From: Neodontobutis hainanensis
Lineage: Eukaryota; Chordata; Actinopteri; Gobiiformes; Odontobutidae
Length of the DNA: 64,000 nucleotides
Direction of reading: 5' to 3'
Assembly: GCA_024349245.1 (NCBI GenBank)
Contig: JALDNG010000015.1
Coordinates: 15,314,001-15,378,000 of the forward strand
Shown here in pieces: positions 1 to 11,800 of the stretch (position 1 is its first letter; every line of letters starts with the position of its first letter). Both the position numbers and the translations under genes were made by a program. The notes under the pieces are model-generated. The model was given only the letters and a program-made list of their open reading frames with translations, was not told where the DNA came from and ran no database searches.

Positions 1-145
1 CGGATAAGAAAGAGTAATTGTTTATAAAACTTTGTACACATATGCACATAACACACTGATTGAAAAGGTGTGTATATAAGAAATAATGAAATGTATTTTC
101 AAAGCCATTTTCGCAACTTTTTACAGAGCGCCTTCAAGTCAAAGC

Positions 146-183
146 CACGTGACTACTGCATTGGTACGTCATATGCGGAAGTG
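146..183. promoter_or_regulatory. Probable adck2 core promoter elements
   Basis: Three close-spaced motifs lie about 340-380 bp before the adck2 start codon: an E-box CACGTG at 146-151, a CRE-like TACGTCAT at 165-172 and an ETS-like GCGGAAGTG at 175-183. E-box plus ETS arrangements are common in promoters of nuclear-encoded mitochondrial genes. The motifs are seen directly; the promoter role is inferred from position. No TATA box is obvious. The rest of 1-522 holds no gene that I can support. Confidence 0.45.
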
Positions 184-522
184 AAGCGGATGTCGTTGCG
201 ATATTTTCATGGGTCCTCTGTTTTCAATGGAAATAGATTATGTGTGTTTTTCCTCCCTTAACGGCGGCATGTAAACGATAAAGGGGCTGGCTTCTTTACA
301 GTAAGAACAGACGAGCTTTAATCTCCCTATGGACTAAAAAAATATGACCTCTAATAAAAATATAAATTTGCATAAAACGAGCTGACAGCGTTGGTCTTGT
401 TATAGGAGTGTTATATGTACTAAATAGGATTGTGGCTGGATATCCTATATTTCTTGGACACATCCTTTTCTGTGTAATGTGGCTCTTTCGTAATAAAAAG
501 CCAGGTCCGTCTGTAAGTGACA

Positions 523-3333
523 ATGGCAGTATTTGCTACAGCCAGAACTGTTCTTAACGTAAAACAGATTATTCAAAGAACATGCTCTTTTTCTAGAATC
601 TGTCAAAGCTACAGGACATATTTTGTTAAAAAGGGACCGTTTTTAATCCACATACCCAAGGTTACTCTTATATGTTGTGGTGCAGTAAGTTTAACATCTT
701 ATGCTGCAATATGTCAGGAAGCCACACTTAAACCACACATAACTGCGAGGAAATCTGTTGCCAAGGTGCAGGTGCATAAAATAATTTTTCTCCTTCGCCT
801 CAGCTTCAGAGCATTAGTGCTTCTCTTAAAATTTGGCCCCCTTGTCCTCCTCTCCCCTTTGGCTCTTGTGTCCACTCGCTGGGCCTCACACTGGCTGGAC
901 GCTCTGCTATGGATAACTGAAAGTTCTGGTCCCACTTTCATCAAGCTGGGGCAATGGGCCAGCACCAGGAGAGACATTTTCTCAAAGGAATTTTGTGATC
1001 GCTTCTCCAGGCTGCACATCAAAGTGCGGCCTCACTCCTGGGCCCACACCAAGCAGTGCCTTCGACGAGCCTTTGGGGAAGAGTGGAGGAGGGTGTTTGT
1101 GTTTGAAAGCAAAGAGCCTGTTGGTTCTGGGTGTGTGGCTCAAGTTTACCGAGGTTGGGCGAGGGCCGATAAAGTGGACGACCCAGCCTTTCAGACATTA
1201 GTGGAAGAGATGGACAAAGATGACCTGCTGGAAGCCTGGGAGATCCCTGGTCTTAGAGGTATGAACAATGCATTTTGGAAGGTTTGGTCAGGGACGAGTG
1301 AGGAGGAAAAGAGTGAAACAATGTGGCAGGAGGAGCACAGGAACACGGAAAAGGAGTGTCTTATACCTGTAGCTATTAAGGTAAGTGGTCATTTAAATCT
1401 TTGCATTTTACTACCAGTGCTGCAGCTATTTTTAGGTTTAGATCAGGGGCTGCAAATTTATTAGCAGCCTCTGTCCCTTCTTCCAATTTTTTTCAAAGTC
1501 ATTACAAAATAAACAGTGCGTCATTATCATTGGTTTTCATTTTGAAACTGTGCTTTAACTTAAAACTGATAGTTGCCTAGACTCCAGTGACATTTTTTTA
1601 ATGTTTTTTACTTAAAATGTCTATCCCACTAGTAAATATTAACAGTTCATATCATCGTATAGGTGGTCCACCCAGGGGTCAAGAGGCAAGTGGAGATTGA
1701 CTTGCTGCTGATGAAAGTCAGCAGCTGGCTCCTGGACCGTCTGCCTGGACTCAAATGGCTCAGTTTGTATGAAATAGTAGAAGAATTTGAGAAACTCATG
1801 ACCAAACAGGTAAGAATATTCAGTGTCTAAAATGTTTACTGTTTGCTTTTATTCAGGAAGTATTTAATTTGGGATTGTTGAGTTAAATTGACCAGACTGA
1901 ACATTTATTCCAGATTGATCTCCGTTTTGAGGCCAAAAACATTGAGCATTTCCGACGCAATTTCCGGGATGTGGAATACGTCAAATTCCCGACACCGCTC
2001 AGACCATTTGTCACTAGGACCATCTTAGTAGAAACCTTTGAAGTGAGTGCAGAAGTTTATAAACTATACTATACTATACTATACTATCATTCATAGCAAT
2101 TAATCATTATTTATTTTGTATCTTTTTAAATTTTTTTATAGGAAAGTGAGCCAATATCTAACTATTTGAGCTCTGATATTCCACAAGATGTAAAGCAGAA
2201 AATTGCGAGGATGGGTGTAGATACACTGCTAAAGATGGTAAGATAGTGTCTATTAAGATTTTAGCAATTGGGTTTTTAAAAAATTAAGTCACTCTACCTC
2301 CCTTCCTTCCTTCCTTCATAGTATGGCTTTATCAATTAATTCTGCAGGTTTTTGTGGACAACTTTGTCCATGGAGATCTTCATCCTGGGAATATTTTGGT
2401 CCAGTCCCGAGCACCTCCCTCTGGCTCCAGTGAAATCTCAGGAGATCTCCAGGGTAAAACCACCCTCACAGACTTGTGGGACACAGTTGTGGTCAGCATC
2501 AGACCAAACCCAAGTCCTTTTCAACTGGTGCTGCTGGATGCTGGCATTGTATCCCACCTGAGTGAACACGATCTCGCCAACTTTAAGGCTGTCTTTACAG
2601 CAGTGGTGATGCGGAAGGTAATAAAGAATGAGGTAGTATTATTCACACAGACAGAAATCTTAAGCAATGTTGTGTTTGTTGGTGTCGCTTAACTGAAGCC
2701 CCAGCTCACAAAAGAATGAGAACTGATTTTTCCTTTTCAGGGTGAGCGAGTTGCTGAGTTGATTCTGCATCATGCCCGGGCTAATGAGTGTCAAGATGTG
2801 CCAAAGTTTAAAAAAGAGATGTCCCAGCTGATTGACCAAGTACTCAGCAATACACTCTCTCTGGGAAAGGTACTAATTCAATTTATTTAACTTGAAAAAT
2901 GGCATACTTTAATTGCAATGCATAAGTGATGAATGATTTGATTGTTTTATTTTGCTTGTAGATCCAAGTTACTGACTTGCTCTCCAGAGTCTTTGGTCTA
3001 CTTATCAAACATAAGGTAAAACATACAATGGTAACAACTACTGCTGCTTTCACCATCACCTGTAAAACTGCAGGTTTAAACAGCCATGGCTGTTTTTGAT
3101 CAATAAGTCTGTTCATAAAATTGTTGTTTTGTGCCACTGTTGCTCCAAATGCAAATGTTTTTTTCACATGTGATTAATCTTTTGTTCTAATCTAGGTGAA
3201 ACTGGAGAGTAATTTTGCATCCATTGTGTTTGCCATCATGGTGCTGGAAGGCCTGGGGAGGTCCCTTGATCCCAACTTGGACATCTTGGAGCTGGCTAAG
3301 CCCCTGCTGATTAAGAACTGTGCTGCACTGTGA
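523..3333 (+). CDS. adck2: ADCK2, UbiB-family atypical kinase (mitochondrial)
   Basis: The spliced CDS encodes 606 residues (human ADCK2 has 626). Coding exons: 523-1380, 1663-1809, 1914-2042, 2142-2237, 2348-2617, 2741-2869, 2962-3015 and 3196-3333. All have GT-AG borders, and every junction is phase 0. I chose the ATG at 523; the in-frame GTG at 517 is not a credible eukaryotic start. The N-terminus is basic and lacks acidic residues, as in a mitochondrial presequence, and is followed by two hydrophobic stretches. UbiB signatures are present: KLGQ (residues 141-144), the SGCVAQVY nucleotide-loop region, VAIK (K286), HGDLHPGN (D420, N425) and DAG (D474) in place of DFG. The family (ADCK/COQ8-like) acts in mitochondrial lipid and coenzyme Q metabolism; the ADCK2 substrate is not known to me. 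No disruption was seen. Confidence 0.93.
2063..2088. repeat. (ACTAT)n microsatellite in adck2 intron 3
   Basis: About five tandem copies of a 5-bp ACTAT unit lie in the short intron between adck2 exons 3 and 4. A short (TTCC)n tract lies in intron 4 near 2300-2318. These are simple repeats with no evident function. Confidence 0.75.
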
Positions 3334-3792
3334 TATACACGTGCAGGGATCTACACCACATACACATCACACATGGCAAGGCACAAATGGTTACCACACG
3401 TCTGTCTATAAGAATTTCTGTGTTACATGTACTGTCTCAATAGTACGCTAGACCGCTTTTTACCTGAAATACCTATGTTTTTTTGTTTCCAGTTTCAACA
3501 CTGGTACTCATGTCCTTTATTCTGTAATTGCATCACACACCCAAGTGATATAGTGACAAAAAGATGTAAGAATATATGGTTCATATGTTTGAATGTCTAA
3601 TGTAAAGCTCAGGATGTTATTAGTTGCTCTGTCTTTTATTGCAATTCTTAGGTCTTCTCAAATGATCAATTGTTACTTCATTGCGATTAAAAGGCACAGT
3701 AACATACACTACATTAAAACACAAACCCCCGTCTTTTTAATTTCCAGTAATATTGTGGGAACATATGTATTTACAAATCATATATAAATCAC

Positions 3793-3798
3793 AATAAA
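3793..3798 (+). terminator. adck2 poly(A) signal
   Basis: An AATAAA hexamer lies 460 bp after the adck2 stop codon. The 3'UTR (3334 to about 3815) is AT-rich and has no other credible gene. The convergent srpk2 poly(A) signal is only about 230 bp further on. Confidence 0.7.
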
Positions 3799-4023
3799 GA
3801 GAATATGACCTAAACTGTTTTTCTCATTTTCTTGCAAATATCAAAATGATAAAAATGATTTAGCTTTAAAATTAACTGATGTGCTACAGTAGGAAATGCA
3901 ATACATGAAATAATTCATTTTCAATTTTTATTAAATCTGTCAATGTAAAACACAAGATGTGGTTCTGTCATCAGGAAGAACAGTCAGCATGGCTGAAAGA
4001 GTGAGATCAGGAGTTTAGGTACC

Positions 4024-5868
4024 TTTATTGCAAAACTTTTGATAATTCAATTTTTTTTTATCACCATCAAGAGCCCAAACAGAGCAGCACTGTTCAAGTA
4101 AGGAGGGAAGGGAGAGGTGACAAATGTAAAAAAATCTCTTTGTAATAATAATAATTAATATTAATGACAAAAGAAATAAAAACATCTCTAATAGACAAAC
4201 ACAATCACCTCAGTATAAGACGAGATTCTGCCACGGTCACAACAACCAGAGAAAAGGTCTTTTCTTTTTTCCTCTTTTTTAATGAATTAAATAGCTTTAA
4301 AAATATTTCACCATTTACTTATACTCATCTTTTTAATTTATTGCGAAAAATAGGCAACTTGACTAACTATGGTAATACAAGTTTTTGTGTATGTGTGTCA
4401 GAACAAGAACTATCGAGAATGTGGAGAGATATGGTTGAATGTCTTGGAGTGTTGGCACTGAGAGCAGCAGGAGCAGCGTGGCAATGCAGTACTCTCATAC
4501 AGCCACCAGGTAGCATATTTCAGTCTGACCATTCCTCCAGGCCTGAGCTGCAGCGGACCAACTCCAGCTGAAGCAGAGAAACGACATATCCTGCCAACAA
4601 CAGCCTCTGATTTTGGAATGATGCTTCTGTATTGGAACTTTGTTCACAGTCACTTATTTGCCTCGCTAGATTTCAGTTTTATGTACAAAGGTTTCAAATC
4701 CCTGAAGGACATCTACAAAGACAAGTGCAACCTCCCTGTGACTGTCCTCTTTCAGGAGAAGATCAGTGATCAAAGGATTCCTCTACAGGGGAAGAAGGGG
4801 AAATAGTACCATTTAGATCTGGTAAACAGCAGGACTAAACAGAAATCTTCCGAAGATAGGAAACAAAAGTCAGGAATGATGATAGGGTTAGGAATGTCTA
4901 CAGAACCATAAGACATGAGATGAAAACAGGAATGAAATACATAAATTAAACGATGCATCCTTGTCCATTTTGTTATATCCTTTCATGCTGATCCATAAGT
5001 CTTTCCATGCATTTTGTAAATAGTCTTTAAAGACCAAGCTGTCCTCTATGTTTGACTGATTGTATGTTACGTTGTTCATCTTGTGCATCCTCAATCTCTC
5101 TATTAGAGTGGCCAGTACTGTCTCCTCCCAGGAGACTGGCTGCCCTCTTCTTTTTATGCCCCAGGCTGGAGCATGCAGCTCTTTTGGGACCATTCAGTAT
5201 ATGCTATAGACTACTTCCTAGAAGAATCGGGACGTGTAAACTTGACTGAAGGGGGTGCTTTTCCACAACAGGTTAAAAAGCTGAGGCTTCCTGTTTGGAA
5301 ACACAAGCACATTTAATCCTCTTTCACACAATCACATACTTGTTTATTTTTGAGGCAGCTAGAGCTCTAGGCTGTTTATATTATAGTGGAGTTTGCCTTT
5401 GACTTTTCTTTCATGTCACTGAAGTTTGTGAATGGTCAGGAGTCCATGACTGGATCTGAACAGAGTAAGACTAAGAACTAAAAGAAGACATATTTACTAT
5501 TGGAAGTGACTTGCTGGCATCTTGACGGCAGAGCTGAAGTAAGAATGCACAGGTCTTCTCCCTTTACATTGTGTCAGCAGCATCTACCTTCAAATAATCA
5601 TTTTTGAGACACTTTGGAAGACCCCGCTACTATGGTAGTTCATCTCCTCAATCTTGCCTTTACATTCCTCTTGGGAAAGTATGACGTGGGCTGTTTAGGA
5701 CTTACACAGAAAAGCACAGGCGCAGTTGTGAAACAGGGTAGGAAAAAATGTCTGAAGTTTCCAACTCTGTTCATCTCCAGCTTCTTTCCATGTAGTTGTT
5801 TCACAGTCTACAACCGGGGGATGATACTTAGGGGACAAGGGGGGATTGGGCAACAGGAGAATCTGTGG
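4024..5868 (-). other. srpk2: srpk2 3' untranslated region (predicted)
   Basis: This is the non-coding stretch between the srpk2 stop codon (5869-5871) and the first good minus-strand AATAAA (TTTATT at 4024-4029 on the + strand). A second TTTATT near 3927 would give a slightly longer end. No exon with family similarity was found here. The 3'UTR assignment is inferred from position only. Confidence 0.5.
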
Positions 5869-8800
5869 CTACGAGTTGAGCCAGGGGTGGTTGAGACATT
5901 CGCCGGCCGAGGCCCTCTTCTCAGGTACCATCTCCAACATTGGCAGAAGGAAGTGGGTGAAGTGTCCGGCATCCTCATGCAACCAGCCATATTTCTCTAC
6001 CAGGACATCAAACAGGGACCAAGGCTTTAGCTTGGTGATATGCCGCAACTCACCTGTAGGGAACAACAAGAAGCAGAGTCAGCAATAGCACATAAATACT
6101 TTATGTGTGGAAAAAGTAGAGCAATGTAGGTAGGGTCACTTTTGACACATTCCAAATTAAATGTGTTTCTTTAAAGCAAGTTTTTATGCATATTCTATGA
6201 AGAGACCAAAACATATAAATGTTTTAAAAGTACATTGTGTAGTAATTTGTATTATGCAGTTAAACCAAATGGAACAGTTAAAATTATGTTTAGTGCATAA
6301 TCACATTAAAATATCAAGCAAAATTTAACGCTTCAAAAGACCCAGTGCAACTTTACTGATTTCCTGTTCCAACAGCTGCCCAGAACAGACACTTTCACAT
6401 TCTTACATTCATGTTTTGAAGGTTTTGCGTGAATGTTTAGATTTATTTCCACATTTCTAAGGGTAATTCTTGATCTGACTCTATTTGACTGGGTTTGTTC
6501 ATTGACACAACATGCCCCACCATAGTGTTCCAATGGTCAAGAAAGAAGGGCTGTGAGACTTGGAGTTGCAAACTGCAATTATGCCACCAGATGCCACCAA
6601 AATAAAACCTGCCACTTTTAATCTGGCTAACAAAAACTGTTGGCCAAGTTATGCCTAATTCTGGTGAAAGGAACAAAAAAAGTATGGTCTCTCCATAGTT
6701 GACAAATATATGAAAGAGTTCCCAATCTTTTTGTATTTGGTTAAGTTGACCCATACCAGGCCTTAGTTGTAAAGGTTATTCTTTACTGCAAACAATTTCA
6801 CTGATTAGTTCACCCCTCACTGTAGGTGAGCTAATCACTGAAGTGTTCAAACCACAGCACGAAGACCTTTACAGTCTTGGCTGTAATCCACAGGAATAAG
6901 AAATCAAATAGAGTAAGACAAAAAAGCAGACATAGTGAGAATGTACAGAGGCAGACGTGCTTTCAGTATTGAAAAGATGGAGGAAAAATATGAGGTAATG
7001 ATAGAAGTAAAGTTCCAGTATGACTGCCATGGCAACCTCTTCCCCTGCACTGATTGGAGAACACAGGATCTATCATGGCTTCTCCTAGGTTTTAGTTGCT
7101 GATCAAAGAGTGTTTATTGCTGGTAGCAATACATTTTTATCCACAAATTGGGGAATATGTCTTCCACATTTTGTGCAGACATTAGTGTGTATAGTAACTA
7201 AGTAATGAGACTGATTGTGCTGCATGGCTGAAGGCTGCATGGCAGACAGGAGAAGCCCAAAGAGACAGAGCAGAAATTCAAGACAGATTAACAGAGAGCT
7301 AAGAGATAAAAGGGAGAACATTGAGATATCAAGTACAAGCTCAGACCTTGGATAGAGACAACATCAAAGGCAGAATATTCAGGGCTTATGACACATTATG
7401 AAGAATATATGAGCAGAAAGGAGAGACACTGAAAGAAGGTAAAAAGAGAATATATGATACAGTGCAAGGGTTATCAGCTGTATCAAGCACAGAGTCACAC
7501 ACTTACCCGGATCAAACATGAGCAGGGTCTTACAGAGGTGTCACACACTGACGACCGTCAGTGCAGTAGGAGAAAGACTAATTGCTCTGTCTAAAAGCTA
7601 GAAATGTTACTTATCTACCATGACAAATTCTTCAAGTTGCTTACAAAAGCTTAAGTCAAAGGTCTTTTTGAAATCTCCAATACATTTTGAAATGTATTAT
7701 TTTAAAAGTTAAATTATGCCCCTTTTGGTTGTATAAGCTATAGCACAATATGCCTAATCTTAAAGAAACTCTAAGAAAGGAAGTAATGCTATGTGCCAGA
7801 CTTTCATTGATCTTAACTTACTTCAGTTTACTATCAGTTATCTGACATTATATATTGTATATGTAATACAGTGTGCCATTTTAATGGATCTATCTTGTGT
7901 AATGTGGCTTCTGCACCGAACTCACTCTTCACCAATGTGGTTTACCTTTCTTGGAGAAAAACTCTCGGCTGTACTTCCCAGCAGCGACCACTTTCCGGGG
8001 GACCTTTCCAAGGAGCTCCATGATCAGAGCGATGTGGTCTGCCCACCACCACATACATCACAGAGGGAACAAGCACGGTTCAGCATTTCAGCATGCAAAC
8101 GCACATCAACACACACACACTCCTCTGGCTGTATGGGACTGACACACACCACTGCTTAAGATCTGACATGGACACATGAGCAAGATTTTGGTTGCAAGAC
8201 AATTTGAATTTGTAGTGTCTCAACTATCGGCTTGTGTCCTTTATCTCCATCTTTAACATGGGCATATCTCAGTCCCACTAGCTGCTCGCCGGCCAGTGCT
8301 ACCTCTTCTGTTGAAGAACTCCCGGGAATATTTTCCAGAGAGAGCAAAGTGCCTTGGAATACAGCCCAGGAGCTCTATGATGTGGGCTATGTGGTCTACA
8401 GAGGAGAGAGGGATGGGGTGGGAAAGGAAAGGAAAAGGGAGGAAGAATACCAAAGTAAAATTGAAGAGGAGGTTAAATAAAATTACAGAAAGAAAAAGGA
8501 ATAGGACAATTAATTCAATAAGGGAAAATGTGAGGAAGTAAAAAACAGAACACAATGAACCAAAAGGAAAAGAGAGAGTCAAAAACAGTAGAGAGAAATC
8601 TGGGTTAATGATCTCTGCCTCCACACCAGAATGATTAAATGAAATGCCTAGCCCAAAATTATGACATGTATTTAGACTTTAAATAAATCTTAATTAGCCA
8701 TACAACTCTTAAACATCAGCAGATCAAAACTGTCTTGAAACTTTCTATAACCTTGCTGTAGAGGATGACTGATGCTTTCAAATAACCTAGGACAATCTTA

Positions 8801-11800
8801 GTACTATCAACAAACTGAAGATATTGAGAGAAGGAAAGATACATGAAAAATAATAACATACTGTAATTGCAGTTGGAAAATAAACTATGAATATAGACAT
8901 ATAATCACAAGTTATGAAAACAGTCTACTGTTATTTATAGGCAAAGGACATCAGAGATAGTAAAATGTGGGATAGAAATGAGTGAAAGTTGAATTGAAGG
9001 GAAATTTAGAGTTGGAAGTGGATAGGGGGACTTGGGGAAAGGTTGATACTTGGGCTTACTATGGTTTAAAATACTATCACTATATGTGTTTGACGTGTTT
9101 GAAATAAATAAGCAGCATAGCATAATCTCAGGGTACTGCAAATACACTTTATACCTCATCATTCAAATAATAGCTTAAAGGCTAGCATTTTTTTCTTTAT
9201 CCAAATATATTATACTAATGCTATTTAATATTGCTTTCATTTATAAATATCCTCCTCATCTATACCAAAAAACAGAACAACTATGCAGTATCGTCATGAG
9301 ATATGAACATACTCACCCTCATCACGTGAGTAGTCCTCTCCGGAGTGAGGCTCAAACAAGTAATCTCCTGTAGCCAATTCAAATGCCTGAAAGAGAACGA
9401 CTGAGTGAGTCACTCTGTATCTTATATTAACTTATATTGTTCCCCTTATGTAGCCACACTTATTTTCTGTACCATGCAGGCAGTACTCCAGATATCAGCA
9501 GGAGTGCTGTAACCAGCTCCTATCAGAACTTCAATAGACCGGTACTGTCTTGTCTGGATGTCCTCTGTAAAGTGCTTGTGCTGAGAGCAAACAAGAGCAG
9601 AAAAAAGAAAAATAAAGCAATGTTTAATTAAAGCTATAATGAAGTGCATTTTTTTTTATTTTAGCATCTTTTTTATTAATATTGACAACTTCTGTTACTG
9701 TGTCTTACCACCCAGCAGGCATTTCCGAGATCAGCTATTTTCACACGAATAGCGTCAGCGTTGCGTGGGTCTAGTGGGTTGATTAGCAGATCAGCTGCTC
9801 TGGCTTTGACTGAGGGGAGACACAAACAGAAAATATGCAATAATAAAAAAAAATTATAAAGTAGAGAAACAATAAAAATTAACAATTGATATATTGTTAT
9901 ATATTATGAAATGGCATATTCTAATGCACTAAAATAAAAAAAACGTATATTCAATAGTTTCCTCTTTTAAGAACAGAAATTTTGTTTCCTACCTTTGGGT
10001 GTGTCTCCTGTGCTTGAAGACGACACAGTGCGGCTGCGGTCAACAGCAGAGCTATTAAGTGATGGACCGGCTCCGATGTCTGCCGTGCCAACTGAAACAG
10101 GGTTTCCAGGCTCAGGATCTAGGGGTAAGTCCGGGAAAATGGGTATTGTTGCCCGATGGCGCTCACTGGAGCCGTTTGTCAGTCCTGTCTCAGTCAGCTC
10201 GCCATTTAACTTTTCATAGCCGGAGCTCAGAGAGTGATCCCTGTCTGTGTAGCTAAGCTCTGACTCCACCAGGGGGCAGAGCAGAGGTTCGGGTGTGGGG
10301 GAGGGAGGGGGAGGCGCCCCACCAGGGTTGGTTTTAAGTCCTTCAGAACCCAACAGGACGTGGCCGTTGGTTTTAGCCAGATTGCTTTTGTTGTTGTGGT
10401 ATTTGATGGGGGAATGGTCTGTGAGCAGGTCAGTGGTTGTGAGGAGATCAGCCGTAGTGTCATCATCCTCATTGTCATCTTCACTGTCCTCCTCCTCATC
10501 GTCTTCCTCTGCATCTTGTTCCTTTGACTCCTCTTCTACTGTTTCCTCCTCTGTTTTGCACTCACTCTTTGGCTCCTCTTCCTCCTTTTCCTCTATTTCC
10601 TCCTCCTCCTCTTCCTCCTCCTCCTCCTCCTTATTCGTTTTCTCCTCGTCATCTTCTGGGTCTTTTTGTGCTTCCTCTTTCTCCTCCTCTTCTATCTCTG
10701 CTTGTGATGTATCCCCATTACCTTCTTCAGAGACAGGAGGAATAGGAGGGTCTTTTTCTGCAATCGGCGTGGGCTCGTCTTCCTCTGCTTCCTCATTGGT
10801 GTCTTCAGCATCAGGGACGAGGGCAGTATCATTGTGATCCTGGGCCGGCGCTGCACCTAATTCATAAAAAAAATTAAAGGAGTTTCATTTCTAGCTTTCT
10901 CTTTATTTGGCAGTGGTATGGATATGACTAACTGTCACACTGGACACGGTGAGTATTTTAACACATATGTTAATATCACCTCCAGCTTTGTCTGATTCTG
11001 TCCAAAGCATAACTTAAATATTGGTTTAAGACAAACCCTGCTGGAGTCTTGCCCTTGTGTTTCACGTGTAAGTGCTTGACAGTGGTGGGGATACAAGTGC
11101 AGTCAAACACAGTGTAGGCTCAGTGAAAGAATTGAATTAAGAGAAAAAAACACTGAAGAGGCAAATAAGAACACAAGAATGAATAAGACCTCGGGAAATA
11201 TGTTGCCATTGTTAATCAGTCTACACAGGCAAACTTGAGTGGGTGGAGTGGTTGGAGCTGGTCCACTTTCCATTCATTCACAGATCGACTGCTGTTCATC
11301 TGCTCAAACCAGCAAATGAATGCTGGTGCTGCCCCCTTAACATAAACATAGCTTTTCTCAAACAAAAAAAAAAGGATTTGTTGTGGAATACATAATGGTG
11401 ACTTACAGTAGTCTATGTTTTGGTAAAAAGCACATCCTTGCAGTGGGTTGCATCATTTCTAGAACAGCCAACTGAAATGTTTGCTTCATTTTAGGTGCCC
11501 CAAAAACAATTAAAAACCCAAATGTATGAACCAACAAAGTATTAATACAAGTGAATGTAAATGTGACAATATATTAATATATGTATCAACAAACCTTGGG
11601 CTCCCATTACAGACTCCCCAGCTAAATGGTAGAGCTAAACCACACACAGTTTAAAAATATGTTGTTCACATTTAGTATTCATATAATATAACTTAAATTC
11701 AAATAATTATTATAAAGTTGGAGATTAAAACACTCAGTGCTGCTACAAGATTATTAATTTCCTTTGTGTCAAGATCTGAGCTTGCAGTCACTCACATGTA

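Noticed and set aside
517..522. GTG start two codons upstream of the adck2 ATG
   Set aside because: Vertebrate nuclear genes rarely start at GTG, and an ATG follows immediately in frame. The same reasoning rejects the GTG at 55002 for the GPCR in favour of the ATG at 55020.
10295..10837. 180-codon Ser-rich open frame on the + strand
   Set aside because: It is the reverse of the Glu/Asp-rich srpk2 exon 10; runs of TCC/TCT are antisense GGA/GAG/AGA codons. It has no family similarity and no splice context.
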